Shown here one piece after another: positions 42,054-53,668 of a stretch of 64,000 bases of DNA; position 1 is the first letter of the stretch; every line of letters starts with the position of its first letter. The DNA is from UBA2199 sp964628035. GTDB taxonomy: Bacteria; Acidobacteriota; Aminicenantia; UBA2199. The position numbers and the translations under genes are program-made. The stretch is taken from the NCBI GenBank assembly GCA_964628035.1, contig CAZVPI010000002.1, positions 124,001-188,000 of the forward strand, written 5' to 3'. The notes under the pieces are model-generated. The model did not search any database and was not told the origin of the DNA. It was given only the letters and a program-made list of their open reading frames with translations.

Positions 42054-43202
42054 ATGAAGTGGATGGATGCGTGCGCCCGGGCGGTTCGCTCGTGGGGAGG
42101 CGGGCCGGACGGACCGGTGAAGCGGGTCGAGGCCGTCGACCTGTTCCGTTTCGTGGTTCTTTTCTTCATGATCCAGGGGCACCTCTTCCGCGCCTACCTG
42201 CTGCCCGTCGTCCGCCGCCAGCCCTGGTTCCAGACGCACGAGCTGCTGCACGGTTTCGTCGCCCCGGGCTTCCTGTTCGCCGCCGGCTTCGCCGCCTTCC
42301 TCTCCTTCCACAACAAGCGCGAGCATTATCTGCGACTCGACGGCGCCTTCCTGCGACGCCTGCGCCGCATCCTCTTCGTCATCGCCCTCGGCTACTGGAT
42401 CCACCTGCCCTTCTTGTCCCTGCGCAAGACCCTGGCCGCCGTCGCCGCCGGCCGCCCGGGCCGTTTCCTGGAGTCCGACATCCTGCAGTGCATCGGCCTG
42501 GGGCTGCTGCTGTTCACGTTGCTGGCGGCGCTGCTGAAGAGCGAGCCGGCGGTGCTCCTGGCCGCCGCCCTGGCCGGAGCCCTGTTTTTCCTCCTGCCCG
42601 AGACGGTCAAGGACGTGCGCCTGCACCCGGCCCTCGATCCCTACCTGGACTACCGCCTCTCGCTGTTCCCGCTGTTCCCCTGGCTGGGCTACCTCTGCGG
42701 CGGCGTCGTGGCCGCCGGGCTGTACGCGCGGATGAGGCACGAGCGTTTCTTCCAAGTCCTGCTGGCCGCCGGCCTGCTGTTCTTCCCCTGGATGTTACTC
42801 TGGTCGCACGCCGAGATCAGCCGCCCCGAGCTCAGCCTGCGCGGCAACCTCAACAAGGCCGGCGGCATCCTGCTGCTGCTGTGCCTTTGCGAGTGGCTGC
42901 TGCGCCGCGGCGGCCGCTTCCTGGACCTGCTCAGGAAGGCGGGCAACGAGTCGCTTTTCGTCTACGTCCTGCACCTGTTCGTCATCTTCGGCTCGGTCTT
43001 CGGCCGGGGCCTGAAGCGGCAGTTCCAGGACGCCCTCGACGTCCCCGAAGCGCTGGGGCTCTTCCTGGCCGTGCAGCTGGCGGTGTTCGCCCTGGCCCTG
43101 CTCTACGGGCATGTCAAGCAGCGGCATCCCCGCGTGTGGCGCTGGGGGTTCATGCTCTTTTGGGCCGCGTTCCTGCTGGTGTTCGCCCTGCGCCCCCATT
43201 GA
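42054..43202 (+). CDS. Polytopic membrane protein of the DUF1624/acyltransferase-3 kind
   Basis: A 382-residue inner-membrane protein with about ten hydrophobic segments. The N-terminal part RVEAVDLFRFVVLFFMIQGHLFRAYL (from about residue 23) resembles the start of heparan-glucosaminide acetyltransferase-like and acyltransferase-3 proteins (R-x3-D-x2-RG and a histidine). Later comes ESLFVYVLHLFVIFG. It may acylate a surface sugar or lipid; this is inferred from topology only. GAGGAGG precedes the ATG. A TTGCTT-16-TACCAT promoter-like pair lies at 42009-42036. Confidence 0.7.
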   Translation: MKWMDACARAVRSWGGGPDGPVKRVEAVDLFRFVVLFFMIQGHLFRAYLLPVVRRQPWFQTHELLHGFVAPGFLFAAGFAAFLSFHNKREHYLRLDGAFLRRLRRILFVIALGYWIHLPFLSLRKTLAAVAAGRPGRFLESDILQCIGLGLLLFTLLAALLKSEPAVLLAAALAGALFFLLPETVKDVRLHPALDPYLDYRLSLFPLFPWLGYLCGGVVAAGLYARMRHERFFQVLLAAGLLFFPWMLLWSHAEISRPELSLRGNLNKAGGILLLLCLCEWLLRRGGRFLDLLRKAGNESLFVYVLHLFVIFGSVFGRGLKRQFQDALDVPEALGLFLAVQLAVFALALLYGHVKQRHPRVWRWGFMLFWAAFLLVFALRPH

Positions 43203-43240
43203 GCCCTGCCCGTACGCTTTTCTTTCCCCGGCCGTGATGA

Positions 43241-43246
43241 TATAAT
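43241..43246 (+). promoter_or_regulatory. -10 box upstream of DUF362-larB
   Basis: TATAAT at 43241-43246; the -35 region is only T-rich. It would give a leader of about 140 bases to the DUF362 gene. Confidence 0.5.
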
Positions 43247-43267
43247 GGAGGCTCCCTTGGAGGTGTG

Positions 43268-43369
43268 ATGCAGAAGGCCCGGCCCGGGTTCCCCGCACAG
43301 AGCGCCGACGGAGCGGCATCCGGCGCGCGGATCGTAACCTCCGGGCTGCACGGGCGCGGCCGGCATTGA
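43268..43369 (+). CDS. Possible 33-residue small ORF in the DUF362 leader
   Basis: The ATG is preceded by GGAGGTGTG, a good ribosome-binding site, 15 bases after the predicted transcript start. The product is Arg/Gly/Ala-rich with no known motif, and it ends 25 bases before the DUF362 ATG. It could be a leader ORF or chance in GC-rich DNA. Confidence 0.25.
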   Translation: MQKARPGFPAQSADGAASGARIVTSGLHGRGRH

Positions 43370-43394
43370 AGCCGGGGCCTGCGGCGGCAACCGT

Positions 43395-44408
43395 ATGAAG
43401 CGCAAAGAGATCGTCCTGATCAAGGAAACCAAGCAGAACGAGTTCGTGCCCAAGATCATGGACCACATCGCCCCTTTCCTGTCGCTGCGCGCCGGCGACC
43501 GCGTGGCCATCAAGATCAACCTGTCGGGGGCCAAGGAGATCTACGCCAACACCCACTACGAGACCGTGGAGTCGCTCATCCACACCCTGCGCGAGCGCTT
43601 CGACGCCGGCCCCATCTCGGTCGTCGAGGGCTCCGACGGCGCCTTCTTCTCGGCCAAGACCACCTGGGACATCTTTTACAAGTTCAAATACAAGGAAGTC
43701 GAGATGCTGGGGGCACGGCTCTGCAACCTGGACGAGCTGCCCCACGACGAGACCCTGGAGATCGAGACCGTCAGCGGGCCGCAGTCGGTGCAGTTCTGCC
43801 GTTATCCCGCCGACTACCTGATCTCGGTGGTGCCGCCCAAGACCCACAACATCTTTCCCGTCTCGCTATCCGTCCCCAACCTGGTCGGCTTCGTCAAGCC
43901 CGAGCAGCGGGTGCTGATGTTCGGCGCCTCGGCCCAGGAGATGAAGCGCATCAACTTCTCCCAGAGCGAGAGATACTTCCAGCTGGTGCGCTGCGCCAAC
44001 CGCAATTTCGTCGCCCTGCTGAAGCAGATCCGGCCCTCGCTGGTGCTCATCGACGGCCTCTACGGCATGGAGGGCAAGGGCCCGATCAAGGGCAGCCCGG
44101 TGTTCCACGGCTTCGCCGTCGCCTCGGAGGACGCCGTGGCCGCCGACGCGCTGGCCACCCATGTGATGGGTTTCAGCCCCGACGACGTTCCCTACCTCGA
44201 GTTGGCCTACCAGGCCGGGCTGGGCAACAACCGCTGGCAGAACGTCATCGGCATCGACCCGCAGACGGTGAAGTTCCCCTATCGGCCCCACCCCCTCTTC
44301 CAGCGCCAGCGCAAGTATCGCGAGCGGCTGCGCGCCGCCGGCACAGGCGAGGCGGAGACGGCCCCACCACCGGAAGCCCATGAAGGAAGCCCTGAGACGA
44401 AAGCTTAG
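43395..44408 (+). CDS. DUF362-domain protein
   Basis: A 337-residue cytosolic protein. The family pattern is RVAIKINLSGAKE near residue 38, VVEGSDGAFF, a central PPKTHNIFPVSLSVPNLVG and LVLIDGLYGMEGKGPIKGSPV near residue 217, followed by VAADALATHVMG. No ferredoxin-type cysteines are present in this copy. DUF362 proteins have no settled function. The 3' end overlaps larB by 29 bases, so the two products are probably made together. Confidence 0.85.
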   Translation: MKRKEIVLIKETKQNEFVPKIMDHIAPFLSLRAGDRVAIKINLSGAKEIYANTHYETVESLIHTLRERFDAGPISVVEGSDGAFFSAKTTWDIFYKFKYKEVEMLGARLCNLDELPHDETLEIETVSGPQSVQFCRYPADYLISVVPPKTHNIFPVSLSVPNLVGFVKPEQRVLMFGASAQEMKRINFSQSERYFQLVRCANRNFVALLKQIRPSLVLIDGLYGMEGKGPIKGSPVFHGFAVASEDAVAADALATHVMGFSPDDVPYLELAYQAGLGNNRWQNVIGIDPQTVKFPYRPHPLFQRQRKYRERLRAAGTGEAETAPPPEAHEGSPETKA

Positions 44409-45141
44409 GGCGCTGCGGCGCGGCGAGCTCTCCGAGGGAGATCTTCTGGCCTTTCTGGGCAATCTGCCCTTCAGCGCCGAGGGCCGCATCAAACTCGACT
44501 TCCATCGCCGCCTGCGCCGCGGCGTCCCGGAGGTCGTGTTCGGCGCCGGCAAGAGCCTGGCCCAGCTGCGGCGCATCGTGGCCAAGTTCGCCGAGGTGGG
44601 GGAGGACCTGCTCGTCACCCGCCTCGAGCCGGAGCGCTTCCAGGCGCTGCGCCCGGAATTCCCCTTCCTGCGCTATCATCCCGCCGCCGGCATCGCCGCC
44701 TCAGGCCCCTGGCCCAAGCCCAGCCGCCGCGGCCGGGTCCTGGTCCTCTCGGCGGGCGCCTCGGACGAGAGGGTCGCCGAGGAGGCCTACGTGTCCTCCC
44801 GCCACCTGGGGAATCCCACCGACCGGGAATACGATGTCGGCATCGCCTGCCTGGCCCGGGTCCTGAGCCTTCGTCCGCGCCTCGACCGGGCCGCGGTGAT
44901 CATCGCCGTGGCGGGCATGGAGGGGGCGCTGCCCTCGGTCGTGGCCGGGCTCACCGCCACCCCCGTCATCGCCGTTCCCACCTCGGTGGGCTACGGCGCC
45001 CATTTCGGCGGCCTGTCGGCCCTGCTGGCGATGCTCAACTCCTGCGCCGGCGGCATTTCGGTGGTCAACATCGACAACGGCTTCGGAGCCGCCTACCAGG
45101 CCACCCTGATCAACCGCAAGATCTGCGGATCGCGACGATAA
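44380..45141 (+). CDS. larB: LarB, nickel-pincer cofactor biosynthesis carboxylase/hydrolase
   Basis: LarB acts on nicotinate adenine dinucleotide with CO2 in making the nickel-pincer cofactor of lactate racemase-type enzymes. It has 253 residues. The C-terminal half is PurE-like: VLVLSAGASDERVAEEA near residue 120, VAGMEGALPSVVAGL near 187 and VPTSVGYGAHFGGLSALLAMLNSC near 202. No larC, larE or larA is in the window. It overlaps DUF362 at its start and the convergent Mut7-C gene by 32 bases at its end. Confidence 0.93.
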   Translation: MKEALRRKLRALRRGELSEGDLLAFLGNLPFSAEGRIKLDFHRRLRRGVPEVVFGAGKSLAQLRRIVAKFAEVGEDLLVTRLEPERFQALRPEFPFLRYHPAAGIAASGPWPKPSRRGRVLVLSAGASDERVAEEAYVSSRHLGNPTDREYDVGIACLARVLSLRPRLDRAAVIIAVAGMEGALPSVVAGLTATPVIAVPTSVGYGAHFGGLSALLAMLNSCAGGISVVNIDNGFGAAYQATLINRKICGSRR

Positions 45142-45580
45142 GCCGGGAGATGCCGGCGGCGTGGGTGCCGGGCCAGTAGATCTTCCGGCACAGGCGGCAG
45201 CGTTGGAACGATACCTGGGTGGCGAACACGTAGGGCGGCACCCGCCCAGCGACCTCCTCCCTGCCGACGGTGTCCAGCCTGCCGTTGCAGAGGGAGCAGC
45301 GGGACGGCAGGGGAAAGCGGGCGAGGGCGAACGCCGCGGCGATCTCCTGCAGCTGCCGGCGCGGCCCGACGGCCGAGACGCAATGGCTGGTTCCCGGTGG
45401 CATCGACGCGTGCAGCGCCCCGTCCTTGGTCAACAGGACGCGGTGTTCTCCCAGGCACAATTCCCTCAGATCTTCATCCTCGGCCTTGTTGTCGTAGTAG
45501 GTGTCGAAGCCCAGCAGGCGCAGCCAGCGGGCGGTCCGCCCCAGCATCACGTCGCAGGCGAAGCGCGGCGGAAGGATCAT
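45110..45580 (-). CDS. Mut7-C RNase-domain protein with zinc ribbon
   Basis: A 156-residue protein. The N-terminal PIN-like Mut7-C fold shows RFACDVMLGRTARWLRLLGFDT, then EDEDLRELCL and RVLLTKD. The C-terminal zinc ribbon uses CSLCNG and CRLCRKIYWPG. The family includes toxin-like and ubiquitin-associated RNases, but its natural role is unclear. No antitoxin or ThiS-like gene is adjacent. It converges with larB, overlapping 32 bases. Confidence 0.88.
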   Translation of the reverse strand: MILPPRFACDVMLGRTARWLRLLGFDTYYDNKAEDEDLRELCLGEHRVLLTKDGALHASMPPGTSHCVSAVGPRRQLQEIAAAFALARFPLPSRCSLCNGRLDTVGREEVAGRVPPYVFATQVSFQRCRLCRKIYWPGTHAAGISRLIVAIRRSCG

Positions 45581-45593
45581 GAAGATACGGCCC

Positions 45594-45852
45594 TTGGCGC
45601 ACGGCGCACGGCTGACGGCGGACGGTCAGAGAAGGTCAATCTCTCGGTGGTAGTGTTGGTGTTAGCAAAGGCCATGGGAGCGCTTCTGCCAATGATTCCC
45701 GGATCGGGGCCTTCGATCGGAGGGGGAAGGGCCTGCCTATTGCCGCTTCTCGTCACTTGACACTCCCCCTCGAAAGGGGCCTTCAGGGGCGTCACTACCG
45801 ATCGCCTTCCTTGCCATTGCCGTACGCCGCAAGCCCTACGCCGTAAGCCAAG
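45594..45852. repeat. Palindromic heptamer-repeat spacer element
   Basis: Left arm GGCGCAC, GGCGCAC, GGCTGAC, GGCGGAC (45596-45623). Right arm GCCGTAC, GCCGCAA, GCCCTAC, GCCGTAA, GCCAAG (45819-45852). The interior has smaller palindromes. It fills the 281-base gap between the AAA ATPase gene and the Mut7-C gene, both on the minus strand. Confidence 0.75.
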
Positions 45853-45861
45853 TTCGTTTTT

Positions 45862-47349
45862 TTAATATTCCTTGTCGCTGCTGGCGCGGACGGCGCGGTT
45901 GTGGGCCCAGCTGCGCACCTTCTTGATCTGCTCCTCCATGGTCGTGGCCAGGGGCACCGAGGAGCCGAAAATGACGAACAGGTCGTCCTCCTTGAGCTTG
46001 CGGTTTTCGGCGAAGGCCTCGTACATGCCGGAGATGATCACCTGCTCGATCTCCGATCCCGACCAGTTCTTGGTGATCTGGGCCAGTTGCGGGATGTTGA
46101 AGTCGCCCAGGTCGTTGCCGCGCTTGCTTAGGTGGATCTTGAAGATCTCCTCGCGCTCGCGGCGGGTGGGCAGGTCGATGAAAAAAATCTGGTCGAAGCG
46201 GCCGCGACGCAGGAGCTCGGCGGGCAGCAGGTCGATGCGGTTGGCGGTGGCGGCGATGAAGATCTCCGACGTGTGTTCCTGCATCCAGGTCAGGAAGTAG
46301 CCGAGGATGCGTGAGGAGGAGCTGTCCGTGGTCTTGTCGCTGATGCCGCTCTCGATCTCGTCGATCCAGAGGATGGCCGGGGCCACCGAGTCCATGGTCT
46401 TCAGCGAGCGGGCGAAGACGTCCTCGGGGGGGCCGGCGATGCCCGAATAGACCAGGTTCATGTCCATGCGGAACAGGGGCAGGTTCCACAGCGTGGCGAT
46501 GATCTTGGAGGCCAGGCTCTTGCCGCAGCCGGTCACGCCCATGGTCAGGATGCCCTTGGGCCTGTCGAGGCCGAACTCGCGCGCCTCCTTGGAGAAGGCC
46601 TTCTTTCTCTTCAGCAGCCAGTCCTTCAGGCGGTCCAGCCCGCCCATGTCGTCCAGGGTGAGAACGGGGTTGAAATACTCGAGCACGTTCTCCTTCAGGA
46701 TCAGCTGCTTCTTCTCGTAATGGATCTTGTCGATCAGGCCGATGTGGATGCTGGCCTGCCCCTGGAAGGCCTTCATGTAGGCCTTGGTGGCCTCGTCGAG
46801 GGTCAGCCCCTGGACGGCGGTCACAAAACTCCTCTTCTCCTCGTCGCTGAGCTGCAGGCGCGACCCGGCCTTGGCCAGCGACTCCAGGAAGCGGGCGAAC
46901 AGCGCCGCCAGCTCCTCGTAGTCGGGGAGCTCGAAGTGGACGACGTCGACCTCTTTCTTCAGGCTCGCCGGCAGCGAGTCGTCCGGGGACAGCAGGAAGA
47001 GAAACCTGCGGCTGCTCTTGAACTGCAGATAGCACTCGCGCACCTGGCGCACCAGGTCCGGGGAGTCGCGCAGGCGCGGGGTCAGGTCCTTGAAGACGAA
47101 GAACGCCGGCTCGCGCAAGCCCAGCGCCGCGTCCAGGGCGCGGCCCGGGGCGAGGCTGTCGACCAACGGCGCGTCACCCTGGCTGAGCCCGTTGCGGCTG
47201 TCCCAGGAGTAATAATTCTGGTTCTTGAGCGTCTGCTGGCAGAGCTTCCTGAGGAAACCCTCCACGCGCTTCTCCTCGAAGGAGACGATCTGCACGATGG
47301 GCTGGCCGGCGAGCAGGGAATCCTTTATGCGGTTGACGGAGGGGTTCAT
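45862..47349 (-). CDS. Ycf46-like AAA ATPase
   Basis: A 495-residue protein. The N-terminal half is a degenerate domain (VQIVSFEEKRVEGFLRKL, FVFKDLTPRLRD). The C-terminal AAA module has Walker A MGVTGCGKSLASK near residue 258, Walker B ILWIDEIESG near 315, sensor AATANRIDLLP near 363 and the arginine-finger region RRGRFDQIFFIDLP. This layout matches the Ycf46 family. It is the last gene of the long pilT-alaS operon and overlaps the binding-protein gene by 4 bases. Its substrate is unknown. Confidence 0.88.
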   Translation of the reverse strand: MNPSVNRIKDSLLAGQPIVQIVSFEEKRVEGFLRKLCQQTLKNQNYYSWDSRNGLSQGDAPLVDSLAPGRALDAALGLREPAFFVFKDLTPRLRDSPDLVRQVRECYLQFKSSRRFLFLLSPDDSLPASLKKEVDVVHFELPDYEELAALFARFLESLAKAGSRLQLSDEEKRSFVTAVQGLTLDEATKAYMKAFQGQASIHIGLIDKIHYEKKQLILKENVLEYFNPVLTLDDMGGLDRLKDWLLKRKKAFSKEAREFGLDRPKGILTMGVTGCGKSLASKIIATLWNLPLFRMDMNLVYSGIAGPPEDVFARSLKTMDSVAPAILWIDEIESGISDKTTDSSSSRILGYFLTWMQEHTSEIFIAATANRIDLLPAELLRRGRFDQIFFIDLPTRREREEIFKIHLSKRGNDLGDFNIPQLAQITKNWSGSEIEQVIISGMYEAFAENRKLKEDDLFVIFGSSVPLATTMEEQIKKVRSWAHNRAVRASSDKEY

Positions 47350-48923
47350 TCGGTGACCTCCAGGCGGGCCAGGTCGGCGACCTCGCCGTACTTGAACGTG
47401 ATGGGGCTGACGTTCCGGCGCCGGGCGATGAAGTTGGAGTAGTAGTAAAGCGGCACGTACAGGGCCTCGCGCTCCAGTTCTTCTCCGATCTCGGCCAGGA
47501 GCCGCGTCTCGGCCAGGGTGCCCAGGCTGGGCAGGGACTCGATCCTGGACTGCAGCCCGGGCAGGACGAAGCGGCGGCAATTGTAATACCCGTTCGGCTC
47601 CACCAGGTGCGAAAGGAAATGGAAGGCGGCGGGGTAGTCGGGAATGCCGCCCATGATGACGGCTCCGCCGGTCTCGTAGATGCCGCGCGTGAAGTATTGG
47701 TACTGGTCGTCCATGACGGTGACGCGGACGTCGAAGCCGAAACGCGCCAGCCGGCGGCGGATGAATTCCCCCACCTGGCCGCGACTGTCCTTGGCCACGG
47801 TGAGCAGGGAGAAGGGGATGGGGCCCGGAGGCAGCTCGGCGCGGAGCGCGGCGGCCCGTGAGGTGTCGAGGCGATAGTAGGGATTATGTCCCAAAAGCCC
47901 GAACGGCATCATGGAGTGGGCGGGCAGGGCCCTGTTCTGGAAGACCACGCGCACCAGCTCTTCCCGGTCGATGGCGGCGGAGATGAGCTGCCGCACCCGG
48001 CGCTGCCGCAGCCACTCGTTCTCTTCCGGGTTGAGCACCAGGAAGTTCAGGATGCTGGGCGAGGAGTTGCTGAGCGTGAGGCCGGAGCTTTCGGGCAGGC
48101 GCAGCATCTCACTGTCGGAGATGAACACCAGGTCGAAGGTGCCGGCCTCGTCCTCGCTGATGGAGATGTTGCTGGCGAAAAACTCGATGGCCGAGACGTT
48201 GCCGGCGGCGGCGAAGTACTCGCGGTTCCGCTCCAGGCGGATGACGTGGTAGCTGCGCCCGCCGAGCGAGCGCCTCCCGCTGCCGGCGAAGCGGAAGGGG
48301 CCGGTCCCCAGCGGCCGCGCGCGGAACGCCTCCTCGCCGGCGCCGGCGAAGCCGGCCGGCAGGATCGCCGTGTACTCGGCGGCCAGGAAGGGCAGGAAGA
48401 ACTTGAACTCGGAGTTGAGGCGCACCTCCAGCGTGTGCTCGTTCAGGGCGCGCAGGCCGCGCACATGGGGGGCGCGCCCGGCCAGGAAGTCCCGCCAGCC
48501 CTCGATGTAGCGGATCTCGGCGAACTGGCCCTGCGTCTTGGCGATCAGGTTCTCCAGGGTGAAGCGCACGTCGTCGGCGGTGAAGGGGCGACCGTCGTGA
48601 AAGCGGACGCCGCGGCGCAGGTGGAACGTATAGGCGCGGTGATCGGGGGATACGTCCCAGCGTTCGGCCAGTTCCGGGGAGAGGCTGCCCCTGTGGTCGG
48701 CGTAGACCAGGTTGCTGAAGACGGCGTCGCTGAGCTGGCCGTCGACGTAGTAGAATCCCTCGTGGGGCAGCAGCGATCGGGGCTGGGGAACGATGATCGC
48801 CGTCAGCGTCGTCCGCGCCGGCTTCGGCCCGGTGCCGCGGTCATGGGCCGGTTCGCTCCGGTCGCAGCCCGCCAGCAGGGTCAGGGCCAGCAGCGGAAGG
48901 ACGAGCTTGCACCCGGGGCCCAT
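47346..48923 (-). CDS. Peptide/nickel-type ABC substrate-binding lipoprotein (family 5)
   Basis: A 525-residue lipoprotein; the lipobox LLAGC puts the lipidated cysteine at residue 20. The SBP_bac_5 landmarks are LSPELAERWDVSPDHRAYTFHLRRGVRFHDGRPFTADDVRFTLE (residues shown in short pieces: LAERW, FHLRRGVRFHDG, FTADDV) and a C-terminal LFxPLYYYSNF-like end. It should bind oligopeptides or similar solutes. No permease or ATPase partner is beside it, so it is an orphan within the pilT-alaS operon. Confidence 0.9.
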   Translation of the reverse strand: MGPGCKLVLPLLALTLLAGCDRSEPAHDRGTGPKPARTTLTAIIVPQPRSLLPHEGFYYVDGQLSDAVFSNLVYADHRGSLSPELAERWDVSPDHRAYTFHLRRGVRFHDGRPFTADDVRFTLENLIAKTQGQFAEIRYIEGWRDFLAGRAPHVRGLRALNEHTLEVRLNSEFKFFLPFLAAEYTAILPAGFAGAGEEAFRARPLGTGPFRFAGSGRRSLGGRSYHVIRLERNREYFAAAGNVSAIEFFASNISISEDEAGTFDLVFISDSEMLRLPESSGLTLSNSSPSILNFLVLNPEENEWLRQRRVRQLISAAIDREELVRVVFQNRALPAHSMMPFGLLGHNPYYRLDTSRAAALRAELPPGPIPFSLLTVAKDSRGQVGEFIRRRLARFGFDVRVTVMDDQYQYFTRGIYETGGAVIMGGIPDYPAAFHFLSHLVEPNGYYNCRRFVLPGLQSRIESLPSLGTLAETRLLAEIGEELEREALYVPLYYYSNFIARRRNVSPITFKYGEVADLARLEVTE

Positions 48924-48929
48924 GCCGCC

Positions 48930-49853
48930 TCAGACCCGGAAATTCAGGGCCTTCTCAATGACCGCGAACTCGGCGGGCAGCGTCTCCCCCAGTTCGCCGT
49001 CGTACTCGATGCCGACCTCGTCGTCCGATTCCACGCGGATGGACCTGGCCCTCAGGATGCGCACCTTGGGATTGCTTTCGATGGCGCCTGAATAGAGGAG
49101 GCGCGAATTGGCCAGGACCTCCAGCCGTTTCATCGGCTCGATCAGGACCAGGTCGAACCAGCCGTCGTCGGGCTCGGCCCGGGGGGCGATGACCATGCCG
49201 CCGCCGAAGATGCGGCCGTTGGCCACGGCGCCGATCAGGTACTCGCCCTCGAGCGGCGGGCCGCCGTCGATGGCCAGGCGGACCTTCTTGCTGCGGTAGC
49301 TCAGGATGGTCGACAGCAGGCCGCGGTAGTAGGTGAGGGCGCCGCGGCGTTGGCCGCCGCCTGCGGCGATGCGGCGGATGACCTCGGCTCCCAGGCCGAA
49401 ATCGGCGACGTTGATGAAATAGCGGGTGAGCGGGCCGGAATCCGAGAAGAAGGTGATGCGGCCGATGTCGATGCGGCGGCTGGGGGAGTTCTTGATGCGG
49501 GCCGCCGACCTCTCGAAGTCGCCGGGAACTTTCATGAAGCGGATGAAGTCGGAGCCGGTGCCGGAGGGGATGATGCCCACCGCGGCGTCCTCGTTGATGG
49601 CGCGGCCCGAGCGGGCATGGAAGAAGCCGTTGCTGATCTCGTTCAGCGTGCCGTCGCCGCCGACGCCGATGAGCAGGTCGAAGCCCTCGCCCAGGAGCTG
49701 GCGGGCCATGTCGGTCGCCTGCAGCGGCTTCTCGGTGAACGTGAACTTGAATTCGCGGAAATGGGCGCGGATGGCCTCGCGGATCGCGGCCCAGCGCCGG
49801 CCGGTGCGGCCGTGGGCCGAGAAGGGGTTGACGATGACGTGGACCTTATTCAT
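48930..49853 (-). CDS. Diacylglycerol kinase catalytic-domain lipid kinase
   Basis: A 307-residue protein, second member of this family in the window. HVIVNPFSAHGRTGRRW is at the N-terminus, LIGVGGDGTLNEISNGF near residue 58 and VGIIPSGTGSDFIRFMKVP near 88. It likely phosphorylates a diacylglycerol-type lipid. It overlaps the upstream membrane-protein gene by 8 bases and lies 6 bases before the binding-protein gene. Confidence 0.9.
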   Translation of the reverse strand: MNKVHVIVNPFSAHGRTGRRWAAIREAIRAHFREFKFTFTEKPLQATDMARQLLGEGFDLLIGVGGDGTLNEISNGFFHARSGRAINEDAAVGIIPSGTGSDFIRFMKVPGDFERSAARIKNSPSRRIDIGRITFFSDSGPLTRYFINVADFGLGAEVIRRIAAGGGQRRGALTYYRGLLSTILSYRSKKVRLAIDGGPPLEGEYLIGAVANGRIFGGGMVIAPRAEPDDGWFDLVLIEPMKRLEVLANSRLLYSGAIESNPKVRILRARSIRVESDDEVGIEYDGELGETLPAEFAVIEKALNFRV

Positions 49854-50337
49854 GGTCGGCGGACGGCGCCGGGCGCAGCAGGCGCCTGGCGGCCAGGCCG
49901 GCCAGGCCGCCGGCCAGGATGGCCAGGAGCAGAAAAACGCCGATGGCCAGGGCCATCATGGTCTTGAACGGACCGGCGGCCAGCGCGTCGGCCCCCTCGG
50001 CGGCCAAGAACGGCGCCATGGCGCGCGCCGACTCCAGGGCGCGCTCGAACCTCTCCTCGTTCATGCCCACCAGGGTGACGACGCCGAGCAGGGCGAACAG
50101 CCCTCCGCCGACCAGCCCGCTCAAGGCTCCGGCAAGGAGCGCGTCGCCGGGCCGCAGGCCCGGGTTGGCGCGGAGCAGCAGGTGGAGGGTCAGGCCGGCG
50201 CCGAGCACGATCCAGAGCATGAAAAAGAGGTTGAGCAAATTCAACCCGGGCAAGATCGACAGGATGCCCGCGGCGCCGCCGCCGAGAAGCACGCTTCGGC
50301 CCAGCCCAACGAGCGCTGCGGGGGGACGTTCCGGCAA
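49846..50337 (-). CDS. Four-helix membrane protein of unknown function
   Basis: A 163-residue hydrophobic protein with about four transmembrane segments (around residues 15-40, 40-57, 68-92 and 125-155), rich in Gly, Leu and Ala. A polar loop ERFERALESARAMAPF sits between the third and fourth. I do not recognise a family. Its position between slt and a lipid-kinase gene with tiny spacings suggests an envelope role. Confidence 0.7.
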   Translation of the reverse strand: MPERPPAALVGLGRSVLLGGGAAGILSILPGLNLLNLFFMLWIVLGAGLTLHLLLRANPGLRPGDALLAGALSGLVGGGLFALLGVVTLVGMNEERFERALESARAMAPFLAAEGADALAAGPFKTMMALAIGVFLLLAILAGGLAGLAARRLLRPAPSADHE

Positions 50338-50346
50338 CGGCTTACC

Positions 50347-51016
50347 CTATTGGATCACTTCGAAGCTGCCGCTGAACTCGGAAGGCAGCGTGTCGGTGAT
50401 GATGGTCTTGCCGCCGGGGGTGGTGACCTTGTAGATCCGGGTCCGCGGGCGCGTCGCGGCGGCGGAGGGCGCGCTCAAGCCCATCATGGACAGGACCCGG
50501 CGGACATAGTTCTGGGTTTCGCGGTAGGGCGGCACGCCGCCGTACTTGCTGACAGCCTCTTCGCCGGCATTGTAGGCGGCCAGGGTCAGGGGCAGGTTGC
50601 CGCTGTATTTCTCATACAGGTGTTTCAGGTGGCGCACGCCCGCCTCGATGTTCTCGTGGGCGTTGTAGCGGTTGATCACGCCGTATTGGCGGGCGGTGTC
50701 GCGCATCAGCTGCATGATGCCCACGGCGCCCTTGGGCGACACGGCCAGGGGGTTGAAGCTCGATTCGGCGCGGGCCACGGCGATCACCAGGTCCTGGCGC
50801 AGGTCGTGCTTGCGGCTCAGGGTCTCGATCTTTTCCCGGTAATGCAGGGGAACGGAATGGGAACGCGGGGCGGGGAGGACGCTGACCCCCTCGCGGTCGA
50901 CGGCGGAGCGGTCCAGGGTGTTGCTGAGCTGGATGCGGCCGTTCTTGTCCTGGCGCACGACCAGCGCGGCGGACAGGAGGCCGCCGGCCAGCCAGACGCT
51001 GCAGAACACGGCGAGG

Positions 51017-51027
<11 letters not shown>
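50347..51027 (-). CDS. Lytic transglycosylase (SLT domain)
   Basis: A 226-residue secreted enzyme that cuts peptidoglycan glycan strands. It has an N-terminal signal or anchor segment, then RQDKNGRIQLSNTLD (a DUF4124-like strand pair), and the SLT domain. The catalytic glutamate is in AVARAESSFNPLAVSPKGAVGIMQLM near residue 92, with AAYNAGEEAV and YRETQNYVRRVL. It overlaps the alaS 3' end by 11 bases. Confidence 0.92.
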
Positions 51028-53664
<2,637 letters not shown>

Positions 53665-53668
<4 letters not shown>

